Position numbers and translations under genes: made by a program. A stretch of 20,720 bases of DNA. Source: a virus. The stretch is from IMG/VR virus record IMGVR_UViG_3300044729_000503, positions 1 to 20,720 of that record; one strand, given 5' to 3'. This document shows positions 6,089 to 13,687 of the stretch, one piece after another. Within the stretch, counting starts at the first letter, position 1, and every line of letters begins with the position of its first letter. Under the pieces are notes generated by a model. It saw only the letters and a list, made by a program, of their open reading frames with translations, was not told the origin of the DNA and ran no database searches.

Positions 6089-7435
6089 TCATCCGCCGTA
6101 ACGCTTCGCCAGTCTGGCTTGATAGACCCTTTCCGCCCAGCCGCGCTTGTAGCCGCGTTGCTGCGCTAGCTGGCGTAGGTCGTCGAGGGACTGGGCGCTG
6201 CCTTGCTCACGCTTGCGCTGGCGTACTGCCATCTCCACCAACTCCCCATCCACCTGCTGCAGCTCGCGGCGCTCCTGCGGCGCAAACACATGGCCACACT
6301 CGCGGCATACCTGCACTGCACTGGCGCTGGTGGCAAAGCATTGCGGGCAGACCTTGACCGATGGCGCTTGCTCGCGGTCGCGCTTTTTAAGGCCATCTAG
6401 GGTCCAGTCTCGTCGCTCTAAGTGATGTCCCATCCTGAGAGTGTTGCCGACGTGATCCAGCACCACGGCGCGCTTACCGAGTTGCGGGCGCAAGCACCGG
6501 CCGATCATCTGCAGGTGCAGCGCCACTGATGCTGTTGGCCGCAGCAGGATGCAGCCGCCGACTGATGGCACGTCCACGCCTTCACCGATCAATGCGCAAC
6601 TGGTGAGCACCTTGAGTTTGCCGGTGCCCAGATCGCTGAGCAACTGCCGGCGTTGTGCAGTATCCATGCTGCCGTCGATACTGGCCGCGGCGATGCCGTT
6701 GCGATGGAACAGATCCGCCACTGCCTCCGCGTGCGCCACTGAGCAGCAGAACGCGATTGCCGTTTGACCTGGCAGGTGCTTGCGGTAGTGGCCAAGGCAA
6801 TCGCCCATGATCGTGCCGACGCGCTGCTCAGCCTCCTTGGGGTCGAAGTCACCCATGCGCTTGCGCAGGCCAGTTGAGTCGAAGCCAGGCGGTGCCAGCA
6901 CCTTGGCAGCAGCAAGGAATCCGGCATCTGTGAGCTGCTGCGCTGTTGGGCCTTGCACCATGGATTGATAGTGCTCGCCTAGGCCGCGGCCATCGCTGCG
7001 GATCGGTGTTGCGGTCACGCCCAGCAGCTTGGCGGCATGGAAATGCTCGATGACCTTGGCCCATGTGCCAGCCGTGGTGTGGTGTGCCTCGTCCACCACT
7101 AGGAGCTGGAAGAAATCACGCGGTAGCAGGTGCAGCCGGCGGGCAACGGTTTGCACGCTGGCAATTTGCACGGCATGGCTGAGATCCATGCTGCGGCCAG
7201 CGCTGATACGGCCATGCGGCATGGGCATAGCGCGGCTGGCTTGATCCAGCAGCTCTTGCCGGTGCACAAGTACCAGCACGCGGTTGCCCTTGCGGCTGGC
7301 CTGCTCTGCGATGTAGCTAAAGCACACTGTCTTGCCGCCGCCGGTCGGCAGCACTGCTAGGACTGATTTATGCCCTAGCTGGTATTGCAGGCGGATGTCG
7401 TTGATTAGTTGCTGTTGGTAGGGACGGAGGTTCAT
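6089..7435 (-). CDS. SF2 DEAD/DEAH helicase, RadD/YejH-like
   Basis: An ATP-dependent DNA helicase or translocase. In the 448-aa reading: LRPYQQQLINDI (Q-motif region), Walker A PTGGGKT (30-36), DEAH (115-118), TATP (141-144), motif V GEGVDVP (284-290), and motif VI QMIGRCLRP (309-317). A zinc ribbon follows (CPQC 363-366, CREC 377-380), then a basic C-terminus. This layout matches RadD-like proteins, which help with double-strand break repair in bacteria. I use the ATG at 7435, forming a TGATG overlap with the upstream helicase-methyltransferase gene, rather than the GTG one codon earlier. The adjacent VRR-NUC nuclease suggests a functional pair. Confidence 0.93.
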   Translation of the reverse strand: MNLRPYQQQLINDIRLQYQLGHKSVLAVLPTGGGKTVCFSYIAEQASRKGNRVLVLVHRQELLDQASRAMPMPHGRISAGRSMDLSHAVQIASVQTVARRLHLLPRDFFQLLVVDEAHHTTAGTWAKVIEHFHAAKLLGVTATPIRSDGRGLGEHYQSMVQGPTAQQLTDAGFLAAAKVLAPPGFDSTGLRKRMGDFDPKEAEQRVGTIMGDCLGHYRKHLPGQTAIAFCCSVAHAEAVADLFHRNGIAAASIDGSMDTAQRRQLLSDLGTGKLKVLTSCALIGEGVDVPSVGGCILLRPTASVALHLQMIGRCLRPQLGKRAVVLDHVGNTLRMGHHLERRDWTLDGLKKRDREQAPSVKVCPQCFATSASAVQVCRECGHVFAPQERRELQQVDGELVEMAVRQRKREQGSAQSLDDLRQLAQQRGYKRGWAERVYQARLAKRYGG

Positions 7436-9693
7436 CACACCAGCACTCCTTGCTTGTTGTTGGCCACCTCAGCCAGGTTCTTGACTGCGCAGTTGAAATA
7501 CGAAGGCTTTAGCTCAAAGCCAACAAACTGGCGCCCAGCTTGGATGCTGCAGTAGCCCTCGCTGCCGATGCCGGCAAACGGCGACAGCACCACGTCGCCA
7601 GGGTTGCTCCATAGCTGCAGGCCGCGGCGGATCACCTCCAGCTGCAGCGGGCAGATGTGACGCTCATCCTCATTGGCGCGTGCGCTGCGGTATTGCAGCG
7701 TGTCCGATGGGTTGATGTCCATCCACACCGGGCTGGCGTAGCGCTGCCAGATGTTGATCGAGTCCTTGATCGGGTCGCCGCTTTTGGCTGGTGGGTTCTC
7801 GCCAGCAAACTCAGTGAACGGACCAGCCACTGGCTCAGGGTTGTCGCCCAGCTTGCGCACGGTCACCAGGTAGTCAGGGATGCCCTGGCGGCTGAGTGCT
7901 GAATCCTTACGCACTTGCTTATGCAGCAGGCCGATTGCCTTGGTGCGCTGCATTGCGGTGACAGGATCCTTCCAGATGCACACCTCGCTATGGAACACGA
8001 ATCCAGCAGACTGGAAGATGCGCAGCATGTCACCGCGGAAGTCTTTCACGCCGATGAAGCCATCGCGTTCTTTGCTGCTGGGCAGATTCATGCAGTGGAA
8101 GCTGATCAACCGGCCGGGCATCATTACGCGGTGCAGCTCGCTAGCAAGGAATGCGAAATGATCGAAGAACTCCTGCTCAGTGCGGCTGTTGCCCATGTCG
8201 CGGTCGCTGTTGCTGTAGGTGTAAAGCGACGCGAACGGTGGGCTGAAGATGCTGTAGTGGATTGAGTTGCTGTCGAGCTGCTTAATGCTCTCCACGCAGT
8301 CGCCCATATACATGTCCCATCCATCGCCGGACTTGTGCTCAGTGATGTGCGGCGCCACTTGGCGCTGGATCTTTTTGAGTTGTTCCATGGTTTGTTGCTT
8401 CATGATTTCAACCATTGATTGGGCCATTTGGATGCTGTCCGCTTCTTTGCGGCGGATGTTGTCGATCACGCGGCCTTCCGCCACGTCGTAGATGATGTGA
8501 GCGTTGACGGGCTGCTCTTGGCCAAATCGCCAGCAGCGGCGGATGGCTTGATAGAACGCCTCATAGCTGTGTGACAGGCCAACAAATGCAACGTTGTGGC
8601 ATCGCTGGAAGTTGAGGCCAAAGCCAAAGATGCTGGGCTTGCTAACTAACACGCGGATCTTGCCGTCTTGGAAGTCGATAGCAGCTTGCCGCTTGTGATC
8701 GTCAGAGTCTGAGCCCGACACCTCAACCGCGCCATTGATAGCCGCAGTCAGCGCCTTGCTCTCGTCGTTGAGATCACACCACACCAGCCATTGATCGGTG
8801 TTGCTGTTGGCCAGCTTGGCAGCGGCTGCCACGCGGAGGCTGAGCGATGCTTTGCGCACCTTGCGTTGATCATTGAGCGTGCGGGCTTCCATGGCAAATA
8901 GCGCCATCTGCCCGTCATCACCTGCTGTTGCCTCCCGTGGCGTCTCGACAGTGCAGTCTTGGATCTGTAGTGCCGGCAGCACGAAGTTGCCATCCTCGTA
9001 GCCAAGGTCTGATGGCTTGCGGATGGTCACCGCCCAACTGCAGACCCACTCCCAGAACTTGCTCCGCGCATGACCCTTAAGCCGCCACTTGGCAGTGTCG
9101 CCGCCGTCATGCACAAAGAACATGGCCAGCATCTCAGTGCGGGTCATCACGCCGATGAACTCGGCATGGTTGCCCAGCTCCATGTGGTCATTGGGTGCTG
9201 GTGTAGCTGAGCAGGCCAGACGGTATGGAGTGAGGCTGAACGACTCGATGATCTGATTGCGGATCTTGCCCGTATATGCCTTGAGGATGCTGCTCTCATC
9301 GAGCACCACGCCTTGGAAGCTGCCGGGGTCGAAGTGGCTCAGCTTCTCGTAGTTGGTGATCGTGATGCCGGGCTCCACCTCGGACTGCGTGGCAGCAAAC
9401 GAGCATGGGATGCCGAACTTGCCGCCTTCGCGCACGGTTTGATGCGCCACGGCAAGCGGTGTCAGCACCAGCACGTTGGCGCCAGTGTGCTGATGCACCT
9501 GATGTGCCCACTCAAGCTGCATGGCGGTTTTGCCCATGCCGCAGTCGGCCCAGATGCAGAACTTGCCGACGCGGCAAGCCATGGTCACGATGTCCCGCTG
9601 AAACGGAAACAGCGGCGCGGTGAACTGTTGCGGGTCAAAGCCAGCAACAGGTGCTGCAGTGGATTTGGAAGCTAAGAAGTCTTGGTAGGTCAT
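7435..9693 (-). CDS. SNF2-like helicase fused to a beta-class DNA methyltransferase
   Basis: A 752-aa two-domain protein. The N-terminal SF2 helicase carries Walker A ADCGMGKT (49-56), LDESS in place of DEAH (121-125), CSATPAPND (151-159) and motif VI QAIRRCWRFGQ (372-382). Residues 447-752 form a DNA methyltransferase: GDCVESIKQL (454-463), catalytic SPPF (474-477), a long target-recognition stretch, then SAM-binding SPFAGIGSEGY (694-704) and FVGFELKPSYF. Catalytic motif before SAM motif means the beta class; SPPF suggests N4-cytosine more than N6-adenine, though this is not certain. No nuclease domain is present. The start at 9693 avoids a 98-residue extension that would run through the palindrome and into the primase gene. 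Confidence 0.92.
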   Translation of the reverse strand: MTYQDFLASKSTAAPVAGFDPQQFTAPLFPFQRDIVTMACRVGKFCIWADCGMGKTAMQLEWAHQVHQHTGANVLVLTPLAVAHQTVREGGKFGIPCSFAATQSEVEPGITITNYEKLSHFDPGSFQGVVLDESSILKAYTGKIRNQIIESFSLTPYRLACSATPAPNDHMELGNHAEFIGVMTRTEMLAMFFVHDGGDTAKWRLKGHARSKFWEWVCSWAVTIRKPSDLGYEDGNFVLPALQIQDCTVETPREATAGDDGQMALFAMEARTLNDQRKVRKASLSLRVAAAAKLANSNTDQWLVWCDLNDESKALTAAINGAVEVSGSDSDDHKRQAAIDFQDGKIRVLVSKPSIFGFGLNFQRCHNVAFVGLSHSYEAFYQAIRRCWRFGQEQPVNAHIIYDVAEGRVIDNIRRKEADSIQMAQSMVEIMKQQTMEQLKKIQRQVAPHITEHKSGDGWDMYMGDCVESIKQLDSNSIHYSIFSPPFASLYTYSNSDRDMGNSRTEQEFFDHFAFLASELHRVMMPGRLISFHCMNLPSSKERDGFIGVKDFRGDMLRIFQSAGFVFHSEVCIWKDPVTAMQRTKAIGLLHKQVRKDSALSRQGIPDYLVTVRKLGDNPEPVAGPFTEFAGENPPAKSGDPIKDSINIWQRYASPVWMDINPSDTLQYRSARANEDERHICPLQLEVIRRGLQLWSNPGDVVLSPFAGIGSEGYCSIQAGRQFVGFELKPSYFNCAVKNLAEVANNKQGVLV

Positions 9694-9708
9694 GGCAGTG
9701 TGCAGCCA

Positions 9709-9744
9709 CTTGCAACCGTAGCAGTTGTTGCTACGCTTTGCAAG
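9709..9744. promoter_or_regulatory. Nested palindrome in the divergent intergenic region
   Basis: Outer arms CTTGCAA (9709-9715) and TTGCAAG (9738-9744) flank inner arms CGTAGCA (9717-9723) and TGCTACG (9729-9735) around a 5-nt loop GTTGT. All arms pair perfectly, with only a small internal loop between them (14 paired bases). It lies between the divergent start codons at 9693 (-) and 9761 (+), and so can serve as an operator, a cruciform, or part of a replication origin. TTGCAA on each strand also sits 16-17 bp from weak -10-like hexamers, so a two-way promoter under the palindrome is possible. Confidence 0.6.
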
Positions 9745-9760
9745 CCTGTAGTCGAAACCA

Positions 9761-9898
9761 GTGCGCCTTAGCCATCCAACGCATATACGCCTGACTCCAG
9801 ACCTATTGCGGCAACTGGATTCTTGGCGTGGTGATCGCATGAACCGCGCCACCGCCATCAGGTTGCTACTGGAACAGGCGCTTAAGGAGTCCAAGTGA
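9761..9898 (+). CDS. Ribbon-helix-helix DNA-binding protein, 45 aa
   Basis: A tiny CopG/Arc-type protein: the strand THIRLTPDLL, then helix RQLDSWRGDRMN, then helix RATAIRLLLEQALKESK. The pattern of one N-terminal strand followed by two helices is that of RHH dimers, which often repress their own operon. It starts with GTG at 9761 because the frame is closed by TAG at 9749-9751 and no ATG lies before the strand. Its stop overlaps the primase GTG start (GTGA at 9895-9898), so the two genes are translationally coupled. The nested palindrome lies just upstream and would be its natural operator (inference). Confidence 0.78.
   Translation: MRLSHPTHIRLTPDLLRQLDSWRGDRMNRATAIRLLLEQALKESK
9884..9889 (+). 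promoter_or_regulatory. Ribosome binding site for the primase gene
   Basis: AAGGAG lies five bases before the GTG at 9895. Most genes here lack an obvious site, so this strong one supports GTG 9895 as the primase start, although the frame could begin elsewhere. Confidence 0.7.
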
Positions 9899-11961
9899 GC
9901 CTGCAGCAAGAATTGGCCCGCCTGCCCAATGACTGGGGTTATGTCGCAGTTGACGGTCAAAAGCGCCCGTATCAGCCTGCGTGGCAAGACAACCCACTAA
10001 ATAAGGATGCGCTACTGGCCGAACTGAGCAGCGGTCGCGCACGTGCCATTGGTGTTTGCTGCGGCGTGCCGTCCGGTGGTCTGTTGTTTTTGGACCACGA
10101 TGGCAAGTCAGCCAGCACGCTCCTATCCGAGTGGGATCTGCCGCTGTCGTCCCTGCCGCGCAGCTGGGTGGTCAAGTCAGGCCGCGATGGCCGAATGCAA
10201 ATCATCTACCGCGTGCCTGAGCAGTACTGGGATGCGATTACCACGCGCAAATACAAGACCGGCGTCATTGATGACGACGGCAAGGCCGAGCAAGTGGAGT
10301 TGCGCTGGAACGGCTGCCAGTCCGTCGTAGCCGGGGCACACCCGCAAACCATCGGCTACTACTGGGTGCCAGGCCATGGGCCAGGTGACCGCGACATAGC
10401 AGAAGCGCCGCTTGGATTGATTGAGCGGATGCTCAAGCCGCAACCGCAGCCGGTGCGCGCTGAGCTAGTCCAGCTGCCTGACCCGCAGGGCGATGCAGAT
10501 CGCGCGCGGTCATACCTCGCCGCATTGGATGCCAGCCGCGCTGATGACTACGACGACTGGCTTGCGGTTGGCATGTCGCTTCACAGCGTCGGTGATGACA
10601 GCCTGCTCGATCAATGGGAGGAGTGGTCGGCGCAGTCCGCTAAGCACAAACCCAGCGACTGCCAACGCAAGTGGCGGAGCTTTAAGAAATCCGGCATCAC
10701 GCTCGGCACCCTTGGCGACATGGCCAAAAAAGACGGCTGGCGTAGCGCTAGCCCAGTACGGCGTGAGCCTGGTGGCCGCACCGCTGACCCGGACCCGCAG
10801 GCAGGTGGCCGCGCGCCAGTAGGCGGCAGCCCGCAAAAGCTAGAGGCCGCCGAGTTGCTGGAGTACCTGCGTCGCAATGCCGGTGACATCAGGCTCAACA
10901 TCTTTACCCAGCAGATCGAGGTCGATAACCAAGTGATCGAAGGCGTCGACCGCTATTACCTCAAGCTGGCAGAGCAGGGCTACAAGGTCGGCAAGGAGCT
11001 TGCCATTGATTGCTTGGTCCAAGTGGCAAGTGAGAAGCCATATGACCCGGTGCGCCTTTACCTAGAGCATTGCGCCGACCACGTTGCACCGACCTACATC
11101 GACAGGTTGGCCACCGCTTACCTGCGGCCGTGTGATGCCGCGCTGCCAGAGCCGACCATCTATGACGAGATGCTCAAGCGCACGCTGATCGGTGCCGTAG
11201 CTCGTGCCTTCAATCCTGGCTGCAAACACGACACCGCCTGCGTATTGATGGGCGATCAAGGTGCCTACAAATCCAGCTTCTGGGGTTGCCTAGGTGGCCC
11301 GTTCTTCTCAGATGCGTTAGGCGACATCAGCACAAAAGACGACGTGATGGTGCTCCATCGGTCGTGGATGATGGAATGGGCGGAGCTTGACCACATCACA
11401 GGTAGGCGGCACGCGGGACAGGTAAAAGCCTTTCTTTCGCAGGCTATTGATCTAATGCGCGTGCCATATGGCAAGGAAGTTGAGTCATTCCCAAGGCGTG
11501 GCATCATTGTTGGCACAACTAACAAAACCACTGGGTTTCTGGTGGATGAAACCGGCAACCGCCGCTTCTGGGTCATCCCGACCACTAAGACACAGCAGGA
11601 CCAAATTGATACCGCTTCACTGATGCTTGAACGCGATGCGATTTGGTCCGCTATTGTACATGCCTACAGGGCAGGTGAGACCAACCGGCTACCTGTTGAG
11701 ATGGAAGTCAAGGTGACCGAAGAGAATGATAACTACGTGATTGACTCGCCATGGCGTAGTGCCATTGCGGAATATCTTGCCCGCAGGTGTTCTACTGATG
11801 TGTTCATGATTGAGGACGTTCTTACTCACGGAATCAAAAAACCACTGGAGCGCCAGAACCGATCGGATCAGATGCAGGTGGCTGCGATTCTCAAGGATCT
11901 CGGGTTGGTCCGCAAACGAGAGGCGACAGGCAAGAGACGCTGGCACTACGCCCCGTCCTAA
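9895..11961 (+). CDS. Primase-polymerase / VirE-type helicase (replication initiation protein)
   Basis: Main replication protein of the phage, 688 aa. Residues about 5-175 are an archaeo-eukaryotic-type primase-polymerase domain, with LLFLDHDG (63-70, catalytic D67/D69), KSGRDGR (94-100) and the WNGCQSVVAGAHP stretch (138-150). Residues about 200-282 match the PriCT_2 linker domain. Residues about 400-620 are a VirE-family ATPase: Walker A-like GDQGAYKSS (453-461), acidic WMMEWAELDH, YGKEVESFPRR (525-535), then GTTNKTTGFLVDETGNRRFW (540-559). A C-terminal winged-helix-like part follows. Such proteins synthesise primers and unwind DNA. No DNA polymerase is visible in the window, so host Pol III or an outside gene is needed. 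Confidence 0.93.
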   Translation: MSLQQELARLPNDWGYVAVDGQKRPYQPAWQDNPLNKDALLAELSSGRARAIGVCCGVPSGGLLFLDHDGKSASTLLSEWDLPLSSLPRSWVVKSGRDGRMQIIYRVPEQYWDAITTRKYKTGVIDDDGKAEQVELRWNGCQSVVAGAHPQTIGYYWVPGHGPGDRDIAEAPLGLIERMLKPQPQPVRAELVQLPDPQGDADRARSYLAALDASRADDYDDWLAVGMSLHSVGDDSLLDQWEEWSAQSAKHKPSDCQRKWRSFKKSGITLGTLGDMAKKDGWRSASPVRREPGGRTADPDPQAGGRAPVGGSPQKLEAAELLEYLRRNAGDIRLNIFTQQIEVDNQVIEGVDRYYLKLAEQGYKVGKELAIDCLVQVASEKPYDPVRLYLEHCADHVAPTYIDRLATAYLRPCDAALPEPTIYDEMLKRTLIGAVARAFNPGCKHDTACVLMGDQGAYKSSFWGCLGGPFFSDALGDISTKDDVMVLHRSWMMEWAELDHITGRRHAGQVKAFLSQAIDLMRVPYGKEVESFPRRGIIVGTTNKTTGFLVDETGNRRFWVIPTTKTQQDQIDTASLMLERDAIWSAIVHAYRAGETNRLPVEMEVKVTEENDNYVIDSPWRSAIAEYLARRCSTDVFMIEDVLTHGIKKPLERQNRSDQMQVAAILKDLGLVRKREATGKRRWHYAPS

Positions 11962-12005
11962 GTGGGTGCGGACGGCGAGATCCATTGCAATGACTGGGTT
12001 TTGAG

Positions 12006-12174
12006 CCGTCCTATCCCCGTCTGGTCCTACATAGGGTTTAAGAGTTTCCTAATCCCCCTCCTCCTCCCCCTCTTTATCCCATTTTATTAAGAGGTTAGGA
12101 CGGTAGGACGGTAGGACAAGGCCAGTTGCCGCAAGGCGTCTCACCGTCCGAACCCCGCAAACTGCGTTAGGACG
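12006..12174. repeat. TAGGAC(GG) repeat cluster with pyrimidine tract (candidate origin or operator)
   Basis: The 253-bp gap 11962-12214 has no gene. It holds an 8-bp direct repeat, TAGGACGG at 12096-12103 and 12104-12111, followed by TAGGAC at 12112-12117. The same box is inverted upstream (CCGTCCTA at 12006-12013, GTCCTA at 12024-12029), and TAGGACG recurs at 12168-12174. Between the inverted and direct copies lies a pyrimidine-rich stretch (12047-12080) and an AT-rich run (12071-12090). Iterons plus an AT-rich segment beside a replication protein gene are typical of origins, but they could equally be operator sites for the RHH protein encoded at 12215. Confidence 0.6.
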
Positions 12175-12183
12175 CCGCTTTTT
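12131..12183 (+). terminator. Possible intrinsic terminator after the primase gene
   Basis: GGCGTC (12135-12140) pairs with GACGCC (12171-12176), with flanking GC pairs (12131-12132 with 12177-12178), and is followed directly by TTTTT (12179-12183). The loop is about 30 nt, which is long for a terminator, so the call is weak. Confidence 0.35.
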
Positions 12184-12214
12184 GCCTATGCTCCGCCTCG
12201 ATTGGAACCACTAA

Positions 12215-12484
12215 ATGCCCGAAATCAAGATCAATGTCACCGCCGACGACCTGGCGCGGCTGAACGCTGAAGCAGCAGCACATGGGATGCCGCGTGCGCA
12301 TCTGATCCGGCAGCGTGCTTTGAGCGGTGGGGTTGTTGCAGGATTGACCACGGCGGCTTACCATGCTCTGGTGGCGGACGCCTGCGCCTTCATGCGTGGT
12401 GATCTGAACCGCCGTCACGTTGAAACTCTCGTTGCATATGTCATCGCTCATTCACATTCCAGCCAAGCAGCAGCCGGTGATTAA
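12215..12484 (+). CDS. Ribbon-helix-helix-like protein, 89 aa
   Basis: The N-terminus IKINVTADDLARLNAEAAAH followed by GMPRAHLIRQRAL has the strand-helix-helix pattern of CopG/MobC-type RHH proteins. The C-terminal half is helical (TAAYHALVADACAFMRGDL) and may mediate oligomer formation. It is the first gene behind the TAGGAC repeat cluster, so it could bind those repeats as a regulator or replication accessory (inference). Its end overlaps the next gene by 47 bp. The ATG at 12215 is preceded by no clear ribosome site. Confidence 0.78.
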   Translation: MPEIKINVTADDLARLNAEAAAHGMPRAHLIRQRALSGGVVAGLTTAAYHALVADACAFMRGDLNRRHVETLVAYVIAHSHSSQAAAGD

Positions 12485-12647
12485 TCGGCTGCATGAGACC
12501 ATGACCCAGGCAGTGGCGTACGCCGCAGCCATTGCCGACAACGCCATTGATGACGGCGTACCGCTACCCATGGACCTTGTGGATAGCTTTGCCGCTGATT
12601 ACCAACGCATCATCACCAGCCTCGTCACTGCCGCCACCGCCAAATGA
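12438..12647 (+). CDS. Small helical protein, 69 aa, unknown function
   Basis: From the ATG at 12438 it reads MSSLIHIPAKQQPVINRLHE, then MTQAVAYAAAIADNAIDDGV and a helix DLVDSFAADYQRIITSLVTA. It is soluble and helical; no family is recognised. The frame can start six codons earlier (12420) or at a later ATG (MTQAV), so the N-terminus is uncertain. Its last codons overlap the sliding clamp ATG (ATGA at 12644-12647), which argues for a coupled, real gene. Function unknown; context suggests a replication accessory. Confidence 0.62.
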   Translation: MSSLIHIPAKQQPVINRLHETMTQAVAYAAAIADNAIDDGVPLPMDLVDSFAADYQRIITSLVTAATAK

Positions 12648-13684
12648 AAGCCGTTACCTGCCAAGCCGATCTCGATCACGCGCTGCGCACCATCGCGCCA
12701 GCCGTTGGCCATCGCAGCAGCCATCCGATCCTTGATTGCTGCTTGATCCAAGCCGCTGGTGGTGTCATGACCATCACCGGCTTCAACCTTGACCTTGGCA
12801 TCACCGTCACCATCCCAGCGGCAGTGGAGACCGATGGCGCCGTAGCGCTGCCGTATCGGCTGCTGGCTGGCCTTGTGAGCCGCTTTGACGGCGATGAGGC
12901 TCTGACCCTCGCAGATGGCGCTCTAACGGCTTCTGCGGGCTCCTACGGGCTTGCAGCGGCCAATGCGGCGGATTACCCCGCGCTGCCGGTTGTAGACGCT
13001 GCTACGAGCGAGCTGCACCTGTCCGCTGGCATCCGTGCCTGCATGGCAGCTGCCAGCACTGGCGCCAGCAAGCAGATGCTCCAAGGCATCCACCTCGGCA
13101 GTGGTCACATGGAGGCCACTGACGGGCATCGCCTGATGCGTTACGCCATTGATCTGCCAGATGGCCTAGACCTCGTGCTGCCAGCCAGCACCATGCGCCT
13201 GCTGCAGGATCGCGTGGTTACCATCGCCGTTGCCAAAGGGCAAGCCGTGATCGACGCAGGCGATGGCATCACCATCTACAGCCGCATCATGGATGGCACC
13301 TACCCAGACGTGGCCAGACTGGTACCCGCTGAGTTCAAAAGCACCATCACCGCTGATCGTCGCCGCTTGACCCGTGCCTTGGAGCGTGTTGCCATCATTG
13401 CCAATGCGCACAACTCCATCGTCAAGATCGAGGCTGTAGGTGGCACCATTGCCATCACCGCTGAATCAGACGCCAACAACGGCAAGGAGCTGCTCAAGGT
13501 GGAAGGCACCGCCAATGGCGCATGGGCGTTCAACGTCCACTACCTGCTAGACGGCATCAAGGCGTTCAAGCCTGCAGAAGCCATCACCCTGCACGTCAAT
13601 ACGGCAACCACACCCGTGGTATTGACACCTAGTGGCGTGGATGGTGTAACTTATCTTGTAATGCCTGTGCAAATTAAGGGCTAA
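12644..13684 (+). CDS. dnaN: Phage-encoded DNA polymerase III beta subunit (sliding clamp)
   Basis: Forms a ring around DNA that tethers the replicative polymerase. The 346-aa protein has three repeated clamp folds: MKAVTCQADLDHALRTIAPA..., the middle part with GIHLGSGHMEATDGHRLMRY, and the third with MDGTYPDVARLVP and KELLKVEG. It ends YLVMPVQIKG, resembling the YLIMPMRL end of E. coli beta. ATDGHRL is the hallmark of the second domain. It is shorter than host clamps (about 366-390 aa). It sits between replication and packaging genes, with ATGA coupling to the preceding gene. No polymerase gene is visible, so it may serve or hijack the host polymerase (inference). Confidence 0.93.
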   Translation: MKAVTCQADLDHALRTIAPAVGHRSSHPILDCCLIQAAGGVMTITGFNLDLGITVTIPAAVETDGAVALPYRLLAGLVSRFDGDEALTLADGALTASAGSYGLAAANAADYPALPVVDAATSELHLSAGIRACMAAASTGASKQMLQGIHLGSGHMEATDGHRLMRYAIDLPDGLDLVLPASTMRLLQDRVVTIAVAKGQAVIDAGDGITIYSRIMDGTYPDVARLVPAEFKSTITADRRRLTRALERVAIIANAHNSIVKIEAVGGTIAITAESDANNGKELLKVEGTANGAWAFNVHYLLDGIKAFKPAEAITLHVNTATTPVVLTPSGVDGVTYLVMPVQIKG

Positions 13685-13687
13685 ACG

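Noticed and set aside
7435-9693. Full restriction-modification or BREX/DISARM-type defence system
   Set aside because: No nuclease domain, specificity subunit or other system partners are present around the helicase-methyltransferase; the neighbours are phage DNA-processing genes.
9761-9898. Antitoxin of a toxin-antitoxin pair
   Set aside because: RHH proteins are common antitoxins, but the coupled downstream gene is a replication primase-helicase, not a toxin.
9694-9987. N-terminal extension of the helicase-methyltransferase by 98 residues
   Set aside because: It would cross the palindrome and RHH gene and overlap the primase start, has arginine/cysteine-rich unlikely composition, and the helicase homology begins after the ATG at 9693.
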